From an uncultured Pelagibacteraceae bacterium (GTDB taxonomy: Bacteria > Pseudomonadota > Alphaproteobacteria > Pelagibacterales > Pelagibacteraceae), in assembly GCA_902579115.1 (NCBI GenBank), contig CACHFP010000005.1:1-64000 (forward strand): a stretch of 64,000 bases of DNA, in the 5' to 3' direction. The notes beneath the pieces were generated by a model, which ran no database searches, was not told where the DNA came from, and saw only the letters and a program-made list of their open reading frames with translations. Below, in pieces: positions 31,889 to 40,953 of this stretch; position 1 is the first letter of the stretch, and each line of letters opens with the position of its first letter. Both the position numbers and the translations under genes were made by a program.

Positions 31889-34537
31889 TTAATTAATACT
31901 AGATACAATACTTCTTAATTTTTCATCTTCAATAGTTAATTCTTTAACTAAATTTTTATCATTTTGTACTATTTCTTTAGGTGCATTTGTCACATAAGCC
32001 TTATTTTTAAGCTTATTATTTAAACTAGTTATTTTATTATTAATTGTCTCAATTTTTTGTAAAATTCTCTCTTTTTGAGATCCTAAATCCACACCCTCAC
32101 TAAAATTTAATGAAAGTTTTTCTTTAAGAACTAAGATATCTATTGAATTTTTATCTCTTATCTTTGTTGTAAGGACATTATTTACTCTACCAACCTGCTT
32201 TATCAAATTTATATTTTTATTTACCAATCTGTTTAATTTCCCTGATTTATCTTCAAAAAATATGTCACAATATAATTTTGGCGTAATTTTTAACTCTGCT
32301 TTAGTAGATCTAATGTTAGAAATTATTTCAATTAAATCATTTATATTATTTTGATTTTTGCTAAATTTATTAATTACCTTCAAATCTGGCCAACTGGAAC
32401 TAATTAAATAATTATTGAAAATTTTTTTATAAGCATTTAAAGACCACAAGTTCTCAGTGAAAAAAGGAATAAAAGGATGAAGAATTCTTAGAATATTTGC
32501 CATCATAAATGATGAGAAGGCTTTAGCTTCTCTAATTTCATTTTTATTTTTTGAATTAAAAATAGGTTTTAAGAACTCTAAATACCAATCGCAATAAGAA
32601 TGCCAAACAAATTGATATGCATATCTAGCAGCCTCATCGAACCTAAATATTTCAATATTTTTTGTGATTAAATTTTGTGTTTTTATAAATTCGTTGTAAA
32701 TCCAATGGTTTATTGGAAGTTTAATTGAGGTCAAATTTATTTTTTTATTTAATTTACAATTATTAAGTTTTAAAAAATTATTTGCGCTCCAAATTTTTGT
32801 TATAAAGTTTCTATTTCCAGTAACTCTATCTTTTGATAATTTTACATCTCTTCCTGGAGAGGCCATAGAAATTAAAGTAAATCTTAAACTATCTGCTCCA
32901 TATTCATTTATTAAATCTAATGGATCGATCACATTACCTTTTGACTTTGACATTTTCTGCCCCTTTTCATCCCTTACCAAGGCATGAACATATACTTTAT
33001 GAAAAGGTGTATTTTTTCTAAAATAATTTCCCATCATCAACATCCTCGCTACCCAAAAGAAAATTATATCAAAACCAGTAACAAGAACTGAAGTTGGATA
33101 AAATTTATTAAGTTCTTCAGTTTTCTTTGGCCATCCAAGAGTCGCAAAAGGCCATAAAGCTGATGAAAACCAAGTATCTAAAACATCTGTTTCCTGTCTT
33201 AATTTGAATTGTTTATTTATATTTTTTTTCTTTGCTAATTTTACTGCATCTTTTTCACTTTCAGCTACAAAAATATTTCCATTTTCATCATACCAAGCAG
33301 GTATTCTATGACCCCACCAAATCTGCCGAGATATACACCAAGGCTCAATATCATTCATCCACTGAAAAAATGTTTTCGACCAGTTACTTGGAAAAAAAGT
33401 TGTTTTGCCCTCTTTAACTATCTTAATTGGTTTTTTGGATAATTTTTTTGCATCAACAAACCATTGCTCTGTTAAAAGAGGTTCGATTATAGTGTTTGAT
33501 CTATCTCCATATGGAACTTTATTTTTAATATTTTCTATTTTTACAAGAGAACCTTTGTCCTTTAATTTTTTAATTATAAGTTTTCTTGCTTCAAATCTGT
33601 CTAAACCATGAAACTCTTTAATCCCATTTTTGTTTATTTTACCATTCTCTTCAAAAATATTTATTATTTCTAATTTATTTCTCTTGCCTACCTCATAGTC
33701 ATTGAAATCATGTGCAGGTGTAATTTTTACTGCCCCTGAACCTTGTTCCGGATCAGCGTACTTGTCCGAAATAATTTTGACAGTCCTATTAACTATTGGA
33801 ATAAGAACATTTTTTCCTACTAAATTAACATATCTTTCATCCTTCGGATTTACAGCAACCGCGGTATCTCCCATCATTGTTTCTGGTCTGGTGGTGGCAA
33901 TAGTTATTTTTTTATCTGAGTTCACTATCGTATAGTCAATGTAATACAATTGAGATTGAACATCTTTTTGGTTTACTTCCAAGTCAGAAATAGCAGTTTG
34001 AAGTTTGGTATCCCAGTTAACTAATTTTTTATCCTTGTAAATTAGCTTGTTTTTATGGAGATCAACAAAAACTTTAATTACGGCTTTAGAAAGATCCTTA
34101 TCCATGGTGAACCTTGTTCTTGACCAATCACACGAACAACCTAATTTCTTAAGTTGATCTAAAATTATTCCACCAGATTCCTCTTTCCAATCCCATATTT
34201 TTTTAATAAATTTTTCTCTTCCTAAATCATTTTTTTTAATTCCTTCTTTTAAAAGGTTATTTTCAACAACTGCTTGAGTTGCAATTCCAGCATGGTCTGT
34301 TCCTGGTTGCCATAGAGTTTCGAGGCCTTTCATTCTATTAAATCTAACCAAAACATCTTGTAGACTATTGTTCAGGGCATGTCCCATATGTAATCTACCA
34401 GTTACATTAGGTGGAGGAATTACTATAGAAAATTTTTTATTTGATTTATCTTTTTTTGGTTTGAATAAGCCTTTTTTAATCCAAAAATCTGAGATTTTTT
34501 TTTCTTCTTTAATATGATTATATTTTTTAAATTCCAT
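31889..34537 (-). CDS. valS: Valyl-tRNA synthetase
   Basis: PPPNVTGRLHMGHALNNSLQD, GTDHAGIATQ, KMSKSKGNVIDPL, C-terminal coiled coil. Confidence 0.97.
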   Translation of the reverse strand: MEFKKYNHIKEEKKISDFWIKKGLFKPKKDKSNKKFSIVIPPPNVTGRLHMGHALNNSLQDVLVRFNRMKGLETLWQPGTDHAGIATQAVVENNLLKEGIKKNDLGREKFIKKIWDWKEESGGIILDQLKKLGCSCDWSRTRFTMDKDLSKAVIKVFVDLHKNKLIYKDKKLVNWDTKLQTAISDLEVNQKDVQSQLYYIDYTIVNSDKKITIATTRPETMMGDTAVAVNPKDERYVNLVGKNVLIPIVNRTVKIISDKYADPEQGSGAVKITPAHDFNDYEVGKRNKLEIINIFEENGKINKNGIKEFHGLDRFEARKLIIKKLKDKGSLVKIENIKNKVPYGDRSNTIIEPLLTEQWFVDAKKLSKKPIKIVKEGKTTFFPSNWSKTFFQWMNDIEPWCISRQIWWGHRIPAWYDENGNIFVAESEKDAVKLAKKKNINKQFKLRQETDVLDTWFSSALWPFATLGWPKKTEELNKFYPTSVLVTGFDIIFFWVARMLMMGNYFRKNTPFHKVYVHALVRDEKGQKMSKSKGNVIDPLDLINEYGADSLRFTLISMASPGRDVKLSKDRVTGNRNFITKIWSANNFLKLNNCKLNKKINLTSIKLPINHWIYNEFIKTQNLITKNIEIFRFDEAARYAYQFVWHSYCDWYLEFLKPIFNSKNKNEIREAKAFSSFMMANILRILHPFIPFFTENLWSLNAYKKIFNNYLISSSWPDLKVINKFSKNQNNINDLIEIISNIRSTKAELKITPKLYCDIFFEDKSGKLNRLVNKNINLIKQVGRVNNVLTTKIRDKNSIDILVLKEKLSLNFSEGVDLGSQKERILQKIETINNKITSLNNKLKNKAYVTNAPKEIVQNDKNLVKELTIEDEKLRSIVSSIN

Positions 34538-34568
34538 TTTTTTGATATCTAAAGATATATATCAGATT

Positions 34569-35831
34569 TCAATAACTATTAAGTTTAAAATCTAGATATA
34601 AGGCAGCAGTCCAAGAAAAATTTTTAGCACCCATTCCTAAACCCGATTTACAACTGTAATATTCTCGAAATTTTTTTTTTTCGACCAAATTCAAGGTCTT
34701 TTTTCTTATTGTTTCTGCAAACTTCTTATCTTTATTTTTCAAACCTTGATATAAAATCCAATTACAATTAACCCACACTGGTCCTCTCCAGTAACGTTTT
34801 TCTTCAAATGATTTATGTTTAGAATTTATTGAAGGAAAAAGATATTTATTATTTTTTTTATATTCTTTTAAACTTTTTATTAATGATCTATTAATTGAAT
34901 TATTATTTAAATCAGCAAATAGCATAAAAAAATTAGTAATTGAAGGTATATCTACTATACTATTATTTCTTATATCTTTATTCTTAAATGTCTTTTTTTT
35001 TGAATTAAATAATTTTATAAGCTTACTCTCATTTAAAAGAATATATTTTTTTATGGAAGAATTTCTTTTATCTATACATCTAAGTAAAAAATCCATGTCT
35101 TTCAATGCTTTTAGAAAAAGCGAATTAAAACCAACATCTACAACATTAAATTTTGATTTGAAGTAAAGTTTTTTTGGATCATAATTCATTTCTTTTAAAT
35201 GATTTTTAATAGTTACATATCTATCATAATCAATTTTCAAAGGTCTTTGGCTTTGGTTTACAATTTTATTATCCTTTCTCTTATAATTAAGATTTAATTC
35301 AGTTTTGATCTTACTCATCGGCTTGTCCCATAAAGGAGAATTATCATAACCACTTTCCCATGGGTGAAGTATGGAAATTAAACCAGTACGTTTAGGATCT
35401 CTGTATTTAATAAACCATTCTAAACATTTTTTAATCTTCAAAATTAAAGGCTGGTATTTTTTTATTTCTTTTTTTGAAAACTTTTGTCTCTCAATTATCA
35501 TCCTTAAAATACTTGCTAAGATCGGTGGTTGAGTTATTCCAGATGAGGAAACTTTTTTACCGCAATTCCAAGCTTTATAGTTAGGAGTATAATTTATATC
35601 TTTAATATGAAAAAGAATGTGTGGTATCATTCCGTCATCCCATTGTCCTGAAATCAGAGTTTCAAGTTCTTTAAATGAATAGTCTAAATTGAAATTAGAA
35701 TATCCTAATGCAATAAAAGCTGAGTCCCAATTCCATTGTGCTGGATAAAGTTTAGTATTAGTGGGTAAAGTATAATTTAATCTTCTGTTATTTATTAAGG
35801 TTCTCTTTGCTTCTTTAATTAAGCTATTCAT
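34569..35831 (-). CDS. MGH1/GH63-like glycoside hydrolase (mannosyl-/glucosylglycerate hydrolase-like)
   Basis: YPAQWNWDSAFIALGY, SGQWDDGMIPHILF, HPWESGYDNSPLWD, KRYWRGPVWVNCNWILYQGL. Confidence 0.75.
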   Translation of the reverse strand: MNSLIKEAKRTLINNRRLNYTLPTNTKLYPAQWNWDSAFIALGYSNFNLDYSFKELETLISGQWDDGMIPHILFHIKDINYTPNYKAWNCGKKVSSSGITQPPILASILRMIIERQKFSKKEIKKYQPLILKIKKCLEWFIKYRDPKRTGLISILHPWESGYDNSPLWDKPMSKIKTELNLNYKRKDNKIVNQSQRPLKIDYDRYVTIKNHLKEMNYDPKKLYFKSKFNVVDVGFNSLFLKALKDMDFLLRCIDKRNSSIKKYILLNESKLIKLFNSKKKTFKNKDIRNNSIVDIPSITNFFMLFADLNNNSINRSLIKSLKEYKKNNKYLFPSINSKHKSFEEKRYWRGPVWVNCNWILYQGLKNKDKKFAETIRKKTLNLVEKKKFREYYSCKSGLGMGAKNFSWTAALYLDFKLNSY

Positions 35832-37039
35832 TATCCTTTAACACTTCCAGCAGTTAAACCGCTTACTAAATATTTTTCAAAATATATGAAAATTAAAAGT
35901 ATTGGTAAAGTAACTACCACAGATCCAGCCATTAGATATTGCCGAGGTGTTTCGGCATCACCAGTTAAATGATTTATTGCTCTAGATAATGTAAATGTTT
36001 TTGGATTATCCAAAAACATAAGAGAAAATAAAAATTCATTCCAAGCTATCATAAATACATATAACGATACTGAAGCGATAGCAGGTAAACTAAGAGGAAT
36101 TATTATTTTAATTATTATTCCAAACCAATTTTGTCCATCTATAAGTCCCGCCTCTTCAATTTCTTTAGGTATGCTTTTAAAGTACCCCTGAAGCATATAA
36201 ATGGCTACTGGTAAAGTGGTTGCTGTGTAAACTATTAGTAGGCCTTCCACGGAATTCCTCAAACCTAGTTGACTAAAAACAGTGTATAAGGGAATTACTA
36301 ATACTATTGCTGGAAACATATAAATTATTAATATTGATGTTGAAAGAAAGGTCTTACCAAAGAAATTCAATCTTGCAACAGCGTACGCTGCAGGGATAGC
36401 AAATAATAGGGTGATTAAAACAGTTCCAACTGATACATACGAGCTTGTAAGAATATATCTGCCAAAATCATATGTTTTGAAAATGACAAAGTAAGATTTG
36501 AATATCTCAAAAATATTTTTTGAAAAATCAATACTTAGATCAATCGGGTTAATTAATAAAGATGCTTGCGTTTTAAAGCTAGTAACAAACATTATGTAAA
36601 ATGGAAACAATATAACTAATGCAAAAAATACTATTGCAAATAAAGATAAAAACTCAAACACAATTTTTTCAGATATAAAATCCTGATTTAAATATTTTAA
36701 ATCGTATTTTTTCAATTTATTTGTAAAAAATAAAATTAGTAAAAAAATACCTACTGAAAACCACACAGGGGAGTTTTCGTTTAAAAACGTATATAAAATT
36801 GTAAATGATAAGGATAATATAAAAATTTTTAAGTTATGATTAAACTTTTTTCCAATAAGCACACAAATTGTAACTAATCCGAGTGATAATGATAAATTTA
36901 GATTAAAGTTAAGACTAGTAAAACTTAAACCTTGCAAAGTTGCCATAATTTTCCATATGCAAATAACTACTGCAAGAAAAATTGATGATGCAAGTAAAGT
37001 TATTATTAAAGATTTAAATTTCATTCGCCTTCTTTCCAA
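35831..37039 (-). CDS. Carbohydrate ABC transporter permease (MalG-like) with extra N-terminal membrane region
   Basis: C-terminal MalG-type core with EEAGLIDGQNWFGIIIKIIIPLSLPA (EAA loop); extra hydrophobic N-terminal region. Confidence 0.9.
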   Translation of the reverse strand: MERRRMKFKSLIITLLASSIFLAVVICIWKIMATLQGLSFTSLNFNLNLSLSLGLVTICVLIGKKFNHNLKIFILSLSFTILYTFLNENSPVWFSVGIFLLILFFTNKLKKYDLKYLNQDFISEKIVFEFLSLFAIVFFALVILFPFYIMFVTSFKTQASLLINPIDLSIDFSKNIFEIFKSYFVIFKTYDFGRYILTSSYVSVGTVLITLLFAIPAAYAVARLNFFGKTFLSTSILIIYMFPAIVLVIPLYTVFSQLGLRNSVEGLLIVYTATTLPVAIYMLQGYFKSIPKEIEEAGLIDGQNWFGIIIKIIIPLSLPAIASVSLYVFMIAWNEFLFSLMFLDNPKTFTLSRAINHLTGDAETPRQYLMAGSVVVTLPILLIFIYFEKYLVSGLTAGSVKG

Positions 37040-38273
37040 TTAATTTAAAATAAATTATCATAAAAGCTATTAATAATAATACGATGACTATCGAAACTGC
37101 TGAACCCATACCAATATTTGATACTGCAAATCCTTGTTGATACACACTTATTGGTAATGTCAAAGTGCCCGAAGCGCCGCCGGTTAACAAAAATATATCT
37201 TCAAATTTATTGAAGTTCCAAATAAATCTAATCATGAATAAAATTGATAAAATTGCTGTAATTTGTGGAAGAGTGATATAAAAAAATTTTCTAAATGGCC
37301 CAGCACCGTCAACATCCGCAGCCTCATAAAGATCTCTAGGAATAGCTTGCAATCTAGCTAATATAAATAAAAAAGCTAAAGGAAAATATCGCCAAATCTC
37401 AAAAAATATAACTGTGGTCAAGGCTAATCTAAGTTTCAACTCAAATCCTAAAATATTAACGATTAAATACTTTTGTCCAAGTAAATTTATAGGTTTTTCA
37501 ATGACTCCGTAATTAACAAGAAGAGAATTTATAGTTCCGCTATTAGGATCTAAGAGTAAAGTCCAGGTATAAGCCAAAGCAACCACTGGTCCTACATAAG
37601 GAAAGAGTAATATACTTCGCATAAAAGTTCTTCCATAAAATTTTTGGTTTACAAGTTGAGCAGCAAAGATGCCAAGTAAAATAGCTCCAAGTGTTCCAAA
37701 AAAAGTAAAGTAAAAAGTCGTCATTAAAAGCTCAAAAAAATTATTATTAATGAATACATTTTTAAAATTTTTGAGAGTAAAATCTTTTGTCAATAAGATA
37801 TTATTTGATCTTCCATTTAAATTTGGTTTACTAGATTTTAAGTCTTTACTATTAATAGCATTATTATTTACGTCTTGTACTAAAATTTCAAAATTTTCAC
37901 GATAGCCTGCCTCCCAATCTCCAAAAAAACATTTAACTTTTTGTGACTTGAATTCACATCTTTTATCCAAATTAATTGGATCAATATTTTTAGGAAATTT
38001 ATCTGAAAATCTAACTTCTCTAATATCTTGGATTAGAGAACTATTTCTTAATTTATAGATAATTTTTAACTCAGAATTACTATCTTGAATATTTTTTACA
38101 ATTTTTTTTGCCCTAGGCTCGGGAATTCTTATATCTTTAAGTCCAACTTCTTTGAAACTAATCCAGACGTTTGCAAAAATTGGAAATAAAATTATTGCAA
38201 ATACCAGGCATACAGCAGGTAAAAGGAGTGCATATGCAGTCCTTTTTTCTATTTTTGATAATGTGGAACTCAT
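37014..38273 (-). CDS. Carbohydrate ABC transporter permease (MalF-like) with large periplasmic insertion
   Basis: YEAADVDGAGPFRKFFYITLPQI EAA loop; long hydrophilic region after TM1. Confidence 0.9.
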   Translation of the reverse strand: MSSTLSKIEKRTAYALLLPAVCLVFAIILFPIFANVWISFKEVGLKDIRIPEPRAKKIVKNIQDSNSELKIIYKLRNSSLIQDIREVRFSDKFPKNIDPINLDKRCEFKSQKVKCFFGDWEAGYRENFEILVQDVNNNAINSKDLKSSKPNLNGRSNNILLTKDFTLKNFKNVFINNNFFELLMTTFYFTFFGTLGAILLGIFAAQLVNQKFYGRTFMRSILLFPYVGPVVALAYTWTLLLDPNSGTINSLLVNYGVIEKPINLLGQKYLIVNILGFELKLRLALTTVIFFEIWRYFPLAFLFILARLQAIPRDLYEAADVDGAGPFRKFFYITLPQITAILSILFMIRFIWNFNKFEDIFLLTGGASGTLTLPISVYQQGFAVSNIGMGSAVSIVIVLLLIAFMIIYFKLIGKKANEI

Positions 38274-38308
38274 TTAAAAGCGGATAATAACCTATTATCC
38301 GCTTTTAA
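38274..38308 (-). promoter_or_regulatory. Perfect 16-bp inverted repeat (3-nt loop) between SBP stop and permease start
   Basis: ttaaaagcggataata-acc-tattatccgcttttaa; read directly from the sequence. Confidence 0.9.
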
Positions 38309-38320
38309 GAAATAAATTTG

Positions 38321-39643
38321 CTAGAATTTTGCTAATTCTGCGTTAATTTTTTTAACCGCTTCATCAACAGTTATTTGGTCATCAATGTATTCTCTTGTAA
38401 TTCTATTTAAGAATTGAGCATTGATTATTTTTGATGCTCTTGAAAGTTCACCTTCTTTTACACCCCATCTATTTGCGGTATCTAATCCTGCAACAATGTT
38501 ATTTATTACATCAGGTGAATAAAGTTCGGTTAATGGTTTTTTTCTATCTACACCAACTGGTAATTTACTCCAAGCTTTTGTAAACGCAGCAGGATCTGAA
38601 GAATTTCCTCTTCTTACTGGAAATTTACCCTCAGGAGCGATTGCTAAAGTGCTTGTGTATCCTTCGTCCATAGAATACTCAACAAACTTTTTTGCTTCAT
38701 CAGTATCTGCATCAGCTGTAATACCAAAATATCTTACATCTGCCCATGCAGCACCTTTCTTATTATTTGGTCCACTAAAATTTGTTATGAAACCAGTTTT
38801 AGAAGCAAGTTCAGGTGATGTTGGATCGCTGTTTATTGTTGGTGGAGCTGAATCTCTTAGTCCAGCTAATTCATCCATTATAAACGGTGACCAAATTATC
38901 ATTGGCGTTTTACCAGCAAAGTATAACTCTCTAGATTGTTTCCAGAATAATTCTCCTGGAGGACTCGCTTTAGCTATAACTTTATAAAACTCTAAAGAGT
39001 TTTTAAGAGCTTTTCCTTGTTTTTTTGTTCCACCCTTTTTAACAAAGTTAACACCATTTGCTAAAAGAACATGTTCAAGAACTTGGCTCATAAAGTTTTC
39101 ATCAGTTTTAGTTGCAGCTACAAATCCAAACATGTCTCCACCTGAAAGAACTTTTACAGCTTTTGTAATATTTTCATAACTAGTCGGTGGTTCAAGACCT
39201 GCTTGTTTGAACAAGTCTTTTCTATAAACTACCATTTGTGTCCAACCGTCAACTGGCACAGCAGCAATTTTTCCACCTTTCTTTGCCATGTTTAATGCTC
39301 CCGGAGCAAAAGTTTTCTTTCCTAAACTTTTAATAACATCATTATTAGCATTTACATCAAGTATACCTGCTTCAGCCCAAGGTAAGACATATTGAAGTGT
39401 GTGATAGATCACGTCAGGAAGATTACCTGCGGCTGCGGCTGCGGTAGCTCTAGAACCTAAATCTTTTTCTTCTACCGGTATGACTTCAACTTTAATACCT
39501 GTCTTGGATTCAAATGATTTAGCCATTTCCATTTGTTTTTCCATTCTTGCTGGTTGAACCTCAGTAGTCCAAAAAGTTATATCGGCAAAACTATTAGACG
39601 TCAGTAAAGTTAAAGCAAAAATGAATGTTAATATTTTTTTCAT
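38321..39643 (-). CDS. Carbohydrate ABC transporter substrate-binding protein
   Basis: Signal peptide, ADITFWTTEVQPARMEKQMEMAKSFESKTGIKVEVIPV; family-1 SBP layout; strong SD AGGAGG at 39648-39653. Confidence 0.93.
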   Translation of the reverse strand: MKKILTFIFALTLLTSNSFADITFWTTEVQPARMEKQMEMAKSFESKTGIKVEVIPVEEKDLGSRATAAAAAGNLPDVIYHTLQYVLPWAEAGILDVNANNDVIKSLGKKTFAPGALNMAKKGGKIAAVPVDGWTQMVVYRKDLFKQAGLEPPTSYENITKAVKVLSGGDMFGFVAATKTDENFMSQVLEHVLLANGVNFVKKGGTKKQGKALKNSLEFYKVIAKASPPGELFWKQSRELYFAGKTPMIIWSPFIMDELAGLRDSAPPTINSDPTSPELASKTGFITNFSGPNNKKGAAWADVRYFGITADADTDEAKKFVEYSMDEGYTSTLAIAPEGKFPVRRGNSSDPAAFTKAWSKLPVGVDRKKPLTELYSPDVINNIVAGLDTANRWGVKEGELSRASKIINAQFLNRITREYIDDQITVDEAVKKINAELAKF

Positions 39644-39761
39644 CTTTCCTCCTATTAATTATTTAAATAATGATTTAAGTTTAACAAGATGGATAAAAAT
39701 CTTCCATGATAAAATGCATAGGAGATTTGATAAAATTAGAAAATTTGGAATTTATTAAAAA

Positions 39762-40817
39762 ATGGCCTTTTTAAAATTTGAAGATATAGATAAATCTTTT
39801 GGAGAAAACAATGTAATTAGTAAATTTAACCTAGAGGTTGAAAAAGGGAAATTTATAGTATTGTTGGGTCCATCTGGTTGCGGAAAATCTACACTACTAA
39901 GAATGATAGCCGGGTTGGAAAAAATTGATTACGGGAATATTCTTTTAGAAAATAATCTTTTAAATAATTTATTGCCTTCAAAAAGACAAATCGCAATGGT
40001 TTTCCAGTCTTACGCCTTATATCCCCATATGAATGTTTTTCAAAACATCTCTTTTGGGTTAAAATCTGAAAAAATTTCAAAAAATCAAATAAAAGAGAAA
40101 GTAATTGAGGCTGCAAAAATCTTAAAAATTGAAGACCTTTTGGATCGAAGGCCAAAGGAATTATCGGGCGGACAAAGACAAAGAGTTGCTATTGGTAGGG
40201 CAATTACAAGAAATCCTAAATTATTTTTATTTGATGAACCTCTTTCAAATCTTGATGCAGCTTTAAGATCAGAAATGAGAGTTGAAATTTCCAAATTACA
40301 CAAAAAATTAAAAAGCAATATCGTTTATGTAACCCACGATCAAGTTGAAGCAATGACTTTAGCAGACAAAATTGTAATCATGAATAAAGGTAATATTGAA
40401 CAATTTGATACTCCAGAAGATATTTATACTGAGCCAAAAAACATTTTTGTAGCAGAATTTATTGGTAATCCAAAAATGAATATTTTTAAAATCAAAAGCA
40501 ATGATATTATTGATAATAACACATTTAACTTATTTGGTAAGAAAATCGTATTTGAAAACCTAAACATTAAGAATGACTTTTTCATTGGGATAAGACCGGA
40601 GGATATCTCTTTAGAAAATAAAGGTGAAATTACATTTGAAATTACTTTAGATCTCATTGAAAATTTAGGTTCAGAGAAAATACTTTACTCACATGTAAAT
40701 GGTAAAGAAATTAGAATAAAAAGCTCTAAAAATATAAAAGATAAGAATATTACAATTTACTTACCAAAAAATAAGATATATTTATTCGATAACAATAAAA
40801 ATAGATTGAAAAGGTGA
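39762..40817 (+). CDS. Carbohydrate ABC transporter ATP-binding protein (MalK/UgpC-like)
   Basis: LGPSGCGKSTLLRMIAGLE, LSGGQRQRVAIGRAI, C-terminal TOBE-like domain; divergent from the SBP. Confidence 0.93.
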   Translation: MAFLKFEDIDKSFGENNVISKFNLEVEKGKFIVLLGPSGCGKSTLLRMIAGLEKIDYGNILLENNLLNNLLPSKRQIAMVFQSYALYPHMNVFQNISFGLKSEKISKNQIKEKVIEAAKILKIEDLLDRRPKELSGGQRQRVAIGRAITRNPKLFLFDEPLSNLDAALRSEMRVEISKLHKKLKSNIVYVTHDQVEAMTLADKIVIMNKGNIEQFDTPEDIYTEPKNIFVAEFIGNPKMNIFKIKSNDIIDNNTFNLFGKKIVFENLNIKNDFFIGIRPEDISLENKGEITFEITLDLIENLGSEKILYSHVNGKEIRIKSSKNIKDKNITIYLPKNKIYLFDNNKNRLKR

Positions 40818-40844
40818 TACCTTAAATATTTTTATCTAAAAAAT

Positions 40845-40918
40845 GGCCACGTGGCGGAATGGTTACGCGGAGGATTGCAAATCCTTTTATCCCAGTTCGA
40901 TTCTGGGCGTGGCCTCCA
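40845..40918 (+). tRNA. tRNA-Cys(GCA)
   Basis: GGCCACG..CGTGGCC acceptor, anticodon loop TTGCAAA, GTTCGATT T-loop, encoded CCA. Confidence 0.97.
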
Positions 40919-40953
40919 CAAAAAGCAAATTATTAACAAAAAATACTTTAAAA

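Noticed and set aside
31620-33935. Plus-strand ORFs opposite ilvD and valS
   Set aside because: Antisense to conserved enzymes; no family motif.
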